The translations under genes were made by a program, and so were the position numbers. A stretch of 43,038 bases of DNA, taken from assembly GCA_012522505.1 (NCBI GenBank), contig JAAYKJ010000081.1, positions 1-43,038 of the forward strand, read 5' to 3'. The notes beneath the pieces are model-generated. The model searched no databases. It was not told the DNA's origin and worked only from the letters and a program-made list of their open reading frames with translations. Within the stretch, counting starts at the first letter, position 1. Every line of letters starts with the position of its first letter. This DNA is from Clostridiaceae bacterium. GTDB taxonomy: Bacteria > Bacillota > Clostridia > DSM-8532. Positions 7,882 through 15,575 of this stretch are shown piece by piece.

Positions 7882-8193
7882 ATGCTGTCACTATTTTCCG
7901 AAGTTGAGAATGCCTTTGGTCCTCTTGATGAAAAGCTTTATGGCACGGAAAATGATCTGCTGTATCTTGCACAAAAGCTTAAGGACTCGGCTTTTGAACC
8001 TCCGATGCTGTATATGTCATGCGGCACTGCCGATTATGGTTACGATATGGCATATGAGTTTAAGGAATATCTTGATAAAGTTGGCTTAAAAAACGAGTTT
8101 ATTTCAGTCGAGGGTGCCGCGCATGATTATGAATATGCAAATGTAGTTCTTAAAAAAGCGATAATGGAACTTTTTCCAATAAGAACTTGCTAA
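7882..8193 (+). pseudogene. Esterase (S-formylglutathione hydrolase/tributyrin esterase-like), N-terminal part deleted
   Basis: About 100 C-terminal residues of an alpha/beta-hydrolase remain. MSCGTADYGYD carries the acid residue of the triad, and GAAHDYEYA carries the catalytic His followed by the typical aromatic tail. The segment with the nucleophile elbow (GxSxG) and oxyanion hole is missing; family members have about 250-280 residues. The remaining frame starts within a few bases of the PucR-type remnant on the opposite strand, so one deletion probably removed the 5' parts of two divergent genes. No ribosome site is seen before the ATG. Confidence 0.7.
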
Positions 8194-8229
8194 GCGGCAA
8201 AAGTCCCCTGTTTTCCAAACCGAATCGAT

Positions 8230-8264
8230 GGCACTTCACATAATATACTTTGGTATGAAGTGCC
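8230..8264 (+). other. Hairpin after the esterase remnant
   Basis: GGCACTTCA (8230-8238) and TGAAGTGCC (8256-8264) form a nine-pair stem without a T run. It lies just before the terminator at 8292 and may be part of the old gene end. Confidence 0.5.
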
Positions 8265-8291
8265 AACATATAAGCTTGAGTTTTTTATTTC

Positions 8292-8325
8292 CCCCCTCTG
8301 GTAGTCAGGAGGGGGTGTTTTATTT
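8292..8325 (+). terminator. Intrinsic terminator
   Basis: CCCCCTC (8292-8298) pairs with GAGGGGG (8309-8315), then TGTTTTATTT. It insulates the next promoter from the esterase remnant. Confidence 0.8.
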
Positions 8326-8352
8326 GACTTACAAAAATTCCTATGTTACAAT
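8324..8352 (+). promoter_or_regulatory. Sigma-A-type promoter for the membrane methyltransferase
   Basis: TTGACT (8324-8329) and TACAAT (8347-8352) are 17 bases apart, with a TG one base before the -10. Transcription would start near 8359, leaving a leader of about 170 bases. I found no recognised riboswitch in that leader. Confidence 0.68.
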
Positions 8353-8529
8353 CGCAATTACCAGAAATGCCATTGTCTGAAAATATATGGATGCATAAAT
8401 GGTTAGATAGAAAATATAGTTACAAGTAGAACGAAATTTCACATTCCATGTAAAGCAGAGAATTGCTAAGTATTTCCTTGCATCAATTTTAGTTCGAACC
8501 AGTTAAGTGTTTTTAAGGGGGTCTTTTTT

Positions 8530-9141
8530 GTGGATGATAGCGCACAATCACATTTTGGGAATTGGGGAGGCGTTCTGGTATGGATCATTTTGTATGGCGT
8601 TTTTATATTGTTCATTCCTTTCTATAAAAAAAGTCAAAGAAAACACGCCAGTGTATATATTGCTTTTATTGTGGCCTATGCCCTGGAGATGTTTGGTATC
8701 CCGTTGAGTATGTACTTGATTGCAGGGGTGTTGGGAAATACCCTGCCTGATGGGGTTTTGTGGGGACATACACTCAACCAATATATTGGTCACTGGGGGA
8801 TGTATATAGGCATACTCCTTAATATTATTGGTGTTTTATTGGTGATTTCCGGCTGGAAAATAATCCATCAGAAATACTGGAGGCATGAAGAAGGCAGAGG
8901 TGAACTTGTTACCAGAGGTATATATGCCTATATACGGCATCCACAATACACGGGGTTTTTGTTGGTCACTTTGGGTTTAATATTTGAATGGGCCACTCTT
9001 CCTCTACTTGTCATGTGGCCAATTCTCGTTGTTATATATTATAGGCTTGCCAGAAAAGAAGAAGCAGATATGATAAAGGAGTTTGGACAACAATATATTG
9101 AATATAAGAATGCAACGGGAATGTTTTTCCCCAGGCTATGA
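8530..9141 (+). CDS. Isoprenylcysteine/phospholipid methyltransferase-family membrane protein
   Basis: This 203-residue integral membrane protein has about five hydrophobic segments. Its C-terminal half carries the ICMT/PEMT-type SAM-binding pattern: YAYIRHPQYTGFLLV, then an Arg/Glu-rich cytosolic segment (RLARKEEADMIKEFG) and Y-x-x-Y before the end. The family methylates carboxyl groups or lipid amines at the membrane; no acceptor can be named here. The start is GTG at 8530, eight bases after AAGGGGG. It stands alone behind its own promoter. Confidence 0.82.
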   Translation: MDDSAQSHFGNWGGVLVWIILYGVFILFIPFYKKSQRKHASVYIAFIVAYALEMFGIPLSMYLIAGVLGNTLPDGVLWGHTLNQYIGHWGMYIGILLNIIGVLLVISGWKIIHQKYWRHEEGRGELVTRGIYAYIRHPQYTGFLLVTLGLIFEWATLPLLVMWPILVVIYYRLARKEEADMIKEFGQQYIEYKNATGMFFPRL

Positions 9142-9195
9142 ATGCCGAGGGGATAATTTCACATCAATACCAATATGAAAACATCAGGCAAATGA

Positions 9196-9225
9196 TTGCT
9201 TTATGAGGTATAATTATGGCATAAT
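9196..9225 (+). promoter_or_regulatory. Possible promoter for the soluble methyltransferase
   Basis: TTGCTT (9196-9201) and CATAAT (9220-9225) lie 18 bases apart, about 135 bases before the gene. The match is moderate. Confidence 0.32.
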
Positions 9226-9359
9226 AAAACCACATAAGGTAGTTCATTTGTTATTCCAAAATACTTCCAAATTGCGATGAATACAATACAAGTGACATCT
9301 CGAAGACGTGACATGAAACGGATGAACCTATTTATATAACTAAAGACGGTTACGGGGAT

Positions 9360-10001
9360 ATGGCGATCATGAGCATTACTATGGCGGAAAGAAAACAAGA
9401 TAAATTACTTGGTATTAATACATTAGGAATAAGAGAATGGAAAGACAATAGCTTTCACTATAACCGTTATGAACCAACACCATATAAGGCCTTGGATGAA
9501 CTTGCCAAAAACTATGTGCTTAGAAATACAGATAAGGTTGTAGACTTCGGATGTGGTCGGGGCAGAGTGGCATTTTACCTACATAATCGGTTTCATGTAC
9601 CTGTAACCGGAATAGAAGCCAATGACAGAACCTATGAAGATGCGCTTGAAAATAAGTCCGCTTATAGACTAAGAGCAAAACATATTTCGGCACCTATCAA
9701 CCTGAAATATGGCCTTGCACAGCTTTATAAAATAGACAGGGCTGATAATTGCTTTTACTTTTTTAATCCATTCTCAGAACATATATTCAGAAAAGTAGTT
9801 CATAACATTATGTGTTCTGTAGAAAAGTTTAGAAGAGAGGTAGATTTAATTCTTTATTATCCAATATCGGAGTATAAAAACTTTCTTGAAACCAATACCC
9901 CCTTTACCGTTATAGATGAAATAAGGGTACCAGGCGGGAGTGATGAAAAAGAAAAGTTTATAATATACCGATTAAAATCTGCTGAATCAAACCCTGGTTG
10001 A
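9360..10001 (+). CDS. Class I SAM-dependent methyltransferase
   Basis: This 213-residue cytosolic Rossmann-fold methyltransferase shows motif I as VVDFGCGRGRVAFYL (near residues 58-72) and an acidic residue ending strand 2 (VTGIEAND). It then has NCFYFFNPF, where the family's NPP-like substrate motif would be. The acceptor is unknown. GGGG lies very close to the first ATG (9360); ATGs at 9369 and 9381 are possible alternatives, so the first seven codons are uncertain. The stop overlaps a hairpin at 9990-10030. Confidence 0.8.
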   Translation: MAIMSITMAERKQDKLLGINTLGIREWKDNSFHYNRYEPTPYKALDELAKNYVLRNTDKVVDFGCGRGRVAFYLHNRFHVPVTGIEANDRTYEDALENKSAYRLRAKHISAPINLKYGLAQLYKIDRADNCFYFFNPFSEHIFRKVVHNIMCSVEKFRREVDLILYYPISEYKNFLETNTPFTVIDEIRVPGGSDEKEKFIIYRLKSAESNPG

Positions 10002-10030
10002 TGGGTTGTATGGATGTAACCCATAGGGTT
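9990..10030 (+). terminator. Bulged terminator-like hairpin overlapping the methyltransferase stop
   Basis: AACCCT...ATGGGTT pairs with AACCCAT-AGGGTT, interrupted by a five-base bulge on one arm. Only ATATTTGTT follows, so efficiency may be low. Confidence 0.45.
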
Positions 10031-10108
10031 ATATTTGTTGCCGCAGAAAGCGATTGGAATACTTCAGAATAATTTCCACAAAGCATAAATTTAGAGTGGT
10101 GATATACT

Positions 10109-10338
10109 TTGAGTAAAACTCGTTATAAAAACAGGTCCTTTTCATCAATAATAGAAATAATTAAAAAGATGTTTAATGATAATAATAATTTGGATTATCT
10201 TTGCTGAATGATGTGAATTGTGAAGAATATTATTACCTTGCAGACAAAGCTATGTATGCAGCAAAACATCAAGGTAAAAATAGGGTGGAGGTAGCTTCAA
10301 TTGAAGGGACGCTTAAAATGTCTCCCCAAAAGAAATAG
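10109..10338 (+). pseudogene. Diguanylate cyclase (GGDEF) gene collapsed by internal deletion
   Basis: A short frame begins with TTG at 10109 and runs 32 codons to a TGA. It continues, in a different frame, as the last ~45 codons of a GGDEF domain: YYLADKAMYAAKHQGKNRV, the classic end of the diguanylate cyclase fold, then a stop at 10336-10338. The active-site GGDEF loop and some 150 or more residues are missing. I infer that an internal deletion joined the 5' and 3' ends of one gene; the 5' piece alone carries no recognisable domain. Confidence 0.6.
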
Positions 10339-10345
10339 GTTTCGG

Positions 10346-12019
10346 CTATGAATTAGAAATCCCTTGATCCTTAATCTTTGAAGGCGGTAGACCAAAATGC
10401 TGTTTGAACACCTTACTAAAATAGTTGAGGCTATTAAACCCTGTAAGGCGCATGACTTCGGATATCTTTAAATGCCCCTGCTTCAGATAATCCATCGCTC
10501 TGTTAATTCTAACATTTGTGATATAGTTACTGATATTTTGTCCAAACTCCTCCTTAAAAGCTCTGCTCAAATAACCTTTACTGAAATAGAATTTTGAAGA
10601 GAGCTACTGCAATGTTATATCTTCAAAATAATATCTATCTATAAAATCCTTTACTTCATAAAGATTAGAATGTGTCTTCATTCTTTTTGATGACAAGACT
10701 CTTTCTGTGCACTGTTTTAGTCTTTCCGTAATAATTCTATTAACCTCAGGAAATGTTGTTTCTCCTTGTTTCACTGCCGATACAAAAAGCAAAACCAAGT
10801 AATCCTCATCAAGCAAATCATCTGTTTTTACATCAATTGTTTCCAAATTTAGCTTTCGGAGTGTTCTTTCTGCATAATAGAAAATCTCTTTGTATAAATT
10901 AATAATATCCTGGGCACATATAACATTTTTTTCTGATAATTTTCCAAGTGCGTTGTTTAGAAGCTTTTCCGACATAGTACAATTACCAGACTCGATAGAT
11001 ATAATCCATTCCCTTCCATTCTCAATAATTACGCTGATATGATTGGATATTAGCTTTACTGTTTTATCATAGAATGAAATGATATGGTTACTTTTGATGT
11101 TTAGATGCATTAATGCAAATAAAGACTCCTGGTACATTGTTTCAAGCGCATCAAAGGAATTATGAACGTTTGAAATACCAACTATACTTTTTAAATTAAG
11201 CCGCAAAGAAATATTTGCATCTATCTGTTCTGCCAGAAGGGCAATAGACTCTGTAATTTTATCATTTTTAGTACTTTTTCCATATCCAATGATTATACAA
11301 AACTCAGATAAGCTGTGTTCTTTTTTAAAAACTATCTTATTTTCATTTTTAATACTTTCGTCGATACAACTGCATATTTTCAAAGTCATTTTCTTATAAT
11401 CGCCATTGAATCTGTCCTTACAAATGCTATGGATATTATAGAATTTGAACAACAGAAATATATGCTTCAAGTTTTTTCGATATAAAACATTTAAGCTTTT
11501 TTCTCTTTCAATCTCTTTTTTACTTATTTGAATGTCATATAAAAAATTGTTTAAACGTTTTTCAAGAATAATTCTTTCTATTTTTTCACCAATTGCCAGC
11601 TTCTCTGAAGTCAAAGCGTTGGAATTTTTTTTAACATGATTAATCTCATCAATTGCGTTGGAAACTGCGTTGTTTAGCTGAGCTTTATCGATTGGCTTCA
11701 TGATATAATCAATTGCTTTATTTTTTATAGCTGACCGCATATATACAAAATCATTATATCCACTGATAACAATAATTTTGATCTGTGGGAAATCGCGTGC
11801 CAAAAACTCCATTAAAGCAACTCCATTGGGGCCAGGCATTTTCATGTCCGTTATCACAATATCCGGTTCTAAATTATTAACGATTTCTATTGCTTCCTGT
11901 ACATTTTGTGCCTCCCCATTTATTTCATCTCTAAGCTCACCCCATTTAACCATGTTTATTATTGATACCTGCACAAGTCTTTCGTCATCAACAATTAGTA
12001 CTTTAGCTGTTTGCAACAT
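10346..12019 (-). pseudogene. YesN-type AraC response regulator interrupted by one in-frame amber codon
   Basis: The reading frame is continuous over 558 codons except for a TAG at 10604-10606 (codon 472). The N-terminus is a CheY-like receiver (acidic pair DD near residues 11-12, phospho-acceptor D58 in ITDMKMP, Lys in IMKPID). A long variable middle follows, then a C-terminal AraC double helix-turn-helix (FGQNISNYITNVRINRAMDYL, then TGFNSLNYFSKVFKQHFG). The amber falls between EDITLQ and LSSKFYF, at the entry to the DNA-binding domain. Termination would give a 471-residue protein without DNA binding. The partner kinase (15576-17423) and transporter look intact. An ATG at 10568-10570 could only restart within the second HTH region. 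Spacing (96 bases after the permease) suggests it ends the transporter operon. Confidence 0.85.
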
Positions 12020-12115
12020 AACAGGTCCTCTTCATAGAAAATAATAGCTCTTGTATAGTTATATTATTTCACATAACAGACCGACTGTATTATATTTACA
12101 AGCTTAGCACCCTAA

Positions 12116-12946
12116 TCACCCTTTTACAGAGCCCGAAGTAATTCCCCTAACGATATACTTTTGCATGAAAATAAAAAATATAATGCAGGGTGTTACGGCA
12201 AGCATCATCGCAGCAAGAGCTGTATTCCATTCATTATTATACTCCCCATATAGGTTGTACTGAACTAACGGTACAGTTCTCATGCCTCTATCCATAAAAA
12301 TAATAAGCATCGGTAATAAAAAATCATTCCATATCATTATAACATCAATAACGATTAAAGTACTAATGATCGATTTCATAAGTGGCAATACTATGAAAAA
12401 GAATGTTTGAAAAGGACCACAACCATCAATGATTGCAGACTCTTCTATGTCGTAAGGTATGCTTTTTACAAAGCCGTGTAATAGAAATATCGCATACGGC
12501 ATGCATATCCCCCAATATATCAATACAATTCCAATATAGCTTTTCGTCAAATTTAGAAACGCAGTAAATTTAACAAGTGGTATCATATAGCAATGGAAAG
12601 GAACTACCATTGCAAAAACAAAAACTAAATAGATAACCCAACTTTTCCTATCCTTTGTTCTGGATAGTTTGTATGCTGCCATAGACGAAAGCATAACGAT
12701 TCCAATTATACTACACACAGTAATAATAATTGAATTAATAAATGGTCTAAACCCATTCATTACAGCCCACGCCTTACTATAATTTTCAAAACTAAGTTGA
12801 CTTGGCAACTTTATAAAGGATTCCATCATTTCCGGATATGTTTTTAATGAATTGATTATAGCAAAAACAAACGGGACAATAAATAACAGACAAACCATTA
12901 CCGCAATTACTTCTATTAAAACTGAAACAAATTTATTTTTTCCCAT
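12116..12946 (-). CDS. Sugar ABC transporter permease, MalG-like (CUT1)
   Basis: This is a 276-residue inner-membrane permease with about six helices. The cytoplasmic EAA loop that docks the ATPase is visible as ESAIIDGCGPFQTFFFIVLPL. It ends with the short MalG-type tail (YIVRGITSGSVKG). Its ATG overlaps the stop of the upstream MalF-like gene by one base (TAATG), so translation is coupled. No ATPase gene lies in the locus, as is usual for clostridial CUT1 systems that share an MsmX-type ATPase. The sugar is not determined by sequence; neighbouring esterases and a GH43 enzyme suggest plant-polymer oligosaccharides. Confidence 0.93.
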   Translation of the reverse strand: MGKNKFVSVLIEVIAVMVCLLFIVPFVFAIINSLKTYPEMMESFIKLPSQLSFENYSKAWAVMNGFRPFINSIIITVCSIIGIVMLSSMAAYKLSRTKDRKSWVIYLVFVFAMVVPFHCYMIPLVKFTAFLNLTKSYIGIVLIYWGICMPYAIFLLHGFVKSIPYDIEESAIIDGCGPFQTFFFIVLPLMKSIISTLIVIDVIMIWNDFLLPMLIIFMDRGMRTVPLVQYNLYGEYNNEWNTALAAMMLAVTPCIIFFIFMQKYIVRGITSGSVKG

Positions 12947-13845
12947 TACATTTCAACCTCTCTACTTTTGAAAAACTTAAGTTGAAAATATGTTAATATG
13001 ATCACCACGATACACAATATAATCGCTTTTGCTGAGCCATAACCCAGTTTCTGTGTCAAAAACGCTTCCTGGTATATATTTAAGGCTACAACATTTGTTG
13101 CATTATTAGGTCCTCCCAATGTCATTTGAAATACAATGTCAAACGATTTAAAACCAGTTGTTATCGAAACGAACAGATTTACAACCATTGAAGGCACGAT
13201 TAGTGGAAGAGTTAAATAAACAAGTTTTTTTATGCCAGTTGCTCCATCTAGTTCTGCGGCCTCTACCAAATTAGGGTCAATTGTTTGCAGACCGGCAATA
13301 TAGACAACCATATAATAGCCGATGCTTTGCCAAATCATTGCTATAAGTACTGTTACAAGTGCAGTAGAACCATTTTGAAACCAGCTTATATCCAGAAAAG
13401 TCAAACCCAATTCATTTACCAAATTACTATAGACTTTTGTAAATGTAAACTGCCAGATGAATGCAACAATAATTAAGCTTATCGAATGTGGAACAAAAAC
13501 AATACCTCTATAAAAATGTTTCCTTTTCTTACTTTTGATTAAATCAGTATCTAATAAAATTGCTACAAAAAGCGCTAACACATTAACAATAATGACAAAG
13601 CTTATTGTTAGTTTTAAGGTTGTCATCAAACTGCTTACAAACCGCGAATCCTCTGTAAAGATACTAATATAGTTTTTAAGACCAACGAAGTTTAGTTCTT
13701 TACTAATCCCGTTCCAATCTGTAAATGAAAAAATTAACCCCCCAATCAATGGGATTAAAAAAAACAGCGTATAGGCCAGTAAAGCCGGTAGTACGAATTG
13801 ATAAAAGGATATTGAATTGCGAATTTTTTTACTGTTATTGTACAA
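12946..13845 (-). CDS. Sugar ABC transporter permease, MalF-like (CUT1)
   Basis: This 299-residue permease has an N-terminal helix typical of short MalF-like proteins (LPALLAYTLFFLIPLIGG), five further helices, and the EAA loop EAAELDGATGIKKLVYLTLPL. It pairs with the MalG-like permease to make the translocation channel for the lipoprotein encoded upstream. It is preceded by an inverted repeat (13896-13930) in the spacer after the binding-protein gene, a common arrangement that gives more binding protein than permease. Confidence 0.93.
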   Translation of the reverse strand: MYNNSKKIRNSISFYQFVLPALLAYTLFFLIPLIGGLIFSFTDWNGISKELNFVGLKNYISIFTEDSRFVSSLMTTLKLTISFVIIVNVLALFVAILLDTDLIKSKKRKHFYRGIVFVPHSISLIIVAFIWQFTFTKVYSNLVNELGLTFLDISWFQNGSTALVTVLIAMIWQSIGYYMVVYIAGLQTIDPNLVEAAELDGATGIKKLVYLTLPLIVPSMVVNLFVSITTGFKSFDIVFQMTLGGPNNATNVVALNIYQEAFLTQKLGYGSAKAIILCIVVIILTYFQLKFFKSREVEM

Positions 13846-13895
13846 ACAGTCTCACATCCTTTACATATGGTAATAAAAAGAGGTTTATGTGGATA

Positions 13896-13930
13896 GTATA
13901 CCGAGGACAGATTTTCTATCCTCGGTATAC
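13896..13930 (-). promoter_or_regulatory. Intercistronic hairpin between binding-protein and permease genes
   Basis: A perfect 12-pair stem, GTATACCGAGGA (13896-13907) with its complement at 13919-13930, lies six bases after the binding-protein stop. No T run follows at once on the minus strand. Partial attenuation or mRNA 3'-end stabilisation is more likely than full termination. Confidence 0.7.
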
Positions 13931-13936
13931 GATTTA

Positions 13937-15220
13937 CTACTTAATGAAAGATTTCCAAGTTTCATCAAGCTGGTTATACAGTTGCTCACTATCGTATTGC
14001 CCTATGCAATAGCCCTGCATAAGTTGACCAACTTGAACATCAAATCCTGTAGGCCATATAGAATAACCAAATGGTACAACGTTTCCCTTCTCCACGTGTA
14101 CAACCATATCATTCCACACAGAGCCACCACCTATGGGCGGAGCAGCGCCTTCAAATGGGGGAAGAAAACCGCACTTTTCAGCAAACAGTTTTGCAGTTTC
14201 CTTTTGAGTAAACCAAGTAAGAAGCTTTTTTGATTCTTCAATATTTTCAGATTCAGGATAAATGTGGAATGCCACAGTAATATCAGCAGATAACCGAGCT
14301 TCTCCCGCTGTATCTGAAATTGGTACAGGTATAAACCCGCCATCGAAATCCGGATTCACTTTCTCAATAACAGGAATAGACCAAAGACCCTGAACCATCA
14401 TTCCAGCTTTTCCTTGAGCGATTAGCGCACAAGCATTATTATAATCGGAGTCCATAGGCTTTTCATTACAATTGTCATTGATAATATCAATAACCTTCAT
14501 GGCCTGATCCATTTTTGCGTTCTTGAAGCTTTCATTCCCCATGTTCATTGCTTCTGAAAATTGGATTAAATCGGTCGACTGTGTATGTAAATAAGAGAAC
14601 AGTTCTCTCAATGTCCACCAATCCTTATGAGCAGCTGCAAATGGGATAAATCCTTTTTCTTTAAGCTTTTCACATACCTCGCTTAGTTCTGTTATTGTCT
14701 CAGGCAGTTTATCAATATTTGCTTCCTCAAATACCTTTTTGTTGTAAATAATACCGCCGCCATCAACCTGCATCGGAAGCCCATATAGTTTTCCGTTTAC
14801 GTTTACCGTTTCTTTGGCAAAATCGCTGACAACGGACATGAAAGGCTCATCTGTGAACTCCAATACTTGCCCAGCTTCTGCGTACTCCTTTGTTTGACTC
14901 CAAGCTCTTACTGCAAAAATATCAGGATTTTCTCCTGAAGCCATCATTGCCTTAACCGTTACCTCATATTGACTTCCTCCAGGACGTTCACTGAGAATTG
15001 TAACGTGAGGATTTTGCTTTGTATATTCATCCAATACCTCTTCCAGTGATTCAACGATTTCCTGTCTCCATTGCCATAGCTTCAGAGTTACCTTTTTTTC
15101 CGGTGCTACCGTTTCAACCTGCTGTGAACCTGCATTACCTTCAGGTACATTGCCATTTCCACAAGCTGTAAAGCTGAGTAACAGCATCGCCATTAGTACA
15201 AAAGCTATACCCCTTTTCAT
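13937..15220 (-). CDS. Extracellular sugar-binding lipoprotein of an ABC transporter (family 1)
   Basis: This 427-residue solute-binding protein has a signal peptide and lipobox LSFTAC (lipidated Cys at residue 20), so it is anchored on the outer face of the membrane. The mature part shows the family-1 pattern: KLWQWRQEIVESLEEVLDEY at the start, a YNKKVFEEANI segment, and a Trp-rich C-terminal half. The length is typical. AGGAGGGG lies just before the ATG. It is the first gene of the transporter operon and diverges from the kinase gene; the kinase/regulator pair probably controls it. Confidence 0.93.
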   Translation of the reverse strand: MKRGIAFVLMAMLLLSFTACGNGNVPEGNAGSQQVETVAPEKKVTLKLWQWRQEIVESLEEVLDEYTKQNPHVTILSERPGGSQYEVTVKAMMASGENPDIFAVRAWSQTKEYAEAGQVLEFTDEPFMSVVSDFAKETVNVNGKLYGLPMQVDGGGIIYNKKVFEEANIDKLPETITELSEVCEKLKEKGFIPFAAAHKDWWTLRELFSYLHTQSTDLIQFSEAMNMGNESFKNAKMDQAMKVIDIINDNCNEKPMDSDYNNACALIAQGKAGMMVQGLWSIPVIEKVNPDFDGGFIPVPISDTAGEARLSADITVAFHIYPESENIEESKKLLTWFTQKETAKLFAEKCGFLPPFEGAAPPIGGGSVWNDMVVHVEKGNVVPFGYSIWPTGFDVQVGQLMQGYCIGQYDSEQLYNQLDETWKSFIK

Positions 15221-15575
15221 ATAGAACCCCTCCTAAAATATTATTTCACTATTAGGATACCAAATATAGAGAAAGATAAAATGAATCAGATTAACCGATC
15301 GATTAGAACTTTTTTGACCTGCCCACATAGCTTTAACTCCTCTTTCGTTACCGCTGCCTGCTGTAACGCCCATATACACAGAAACATGCTGTCGCAATTT
15401 ATGTCATAACCCCGGATTGTTGTGTATTTAAAAGGTTGTCGGAATATATGTTTTATAGTATCCTCGTATTATATAAACGCAGACATAGAAGCTGGGCGGA
15501 AATTACAGAACGTGAACAAGAAATAAAAGGTTATGGTTATGTATAGATAAAACGACTTTGGGAGGCAATTTAGCT
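15221..15575. other. Divergent control region of the sugar-transport locus
   Basis: This 355-base spacer separates the binding-protein gene from the histidine-kinase gene. I could not assign confident promoters; TTGTCG with TATCCT 17 bases on (near 15436-15464) is a weak plus-strand candidate. On the minus strand 15286-15468 is open for 60 codons and protein-like (including ALQQAAVTKEELKLC and QVKKVLIDRL), with no ribosome site. It may be the tail of a lost gene. Confidence 0.3.

Noticed and set aside
10604-10606. Amber codon as a recoded amino acid (for example pyrrolysine)
   Set aside because: Other genes here, including the binding protein, jetA and jetB, use TAG as an ordinary stop, and no recoding signal was seen.
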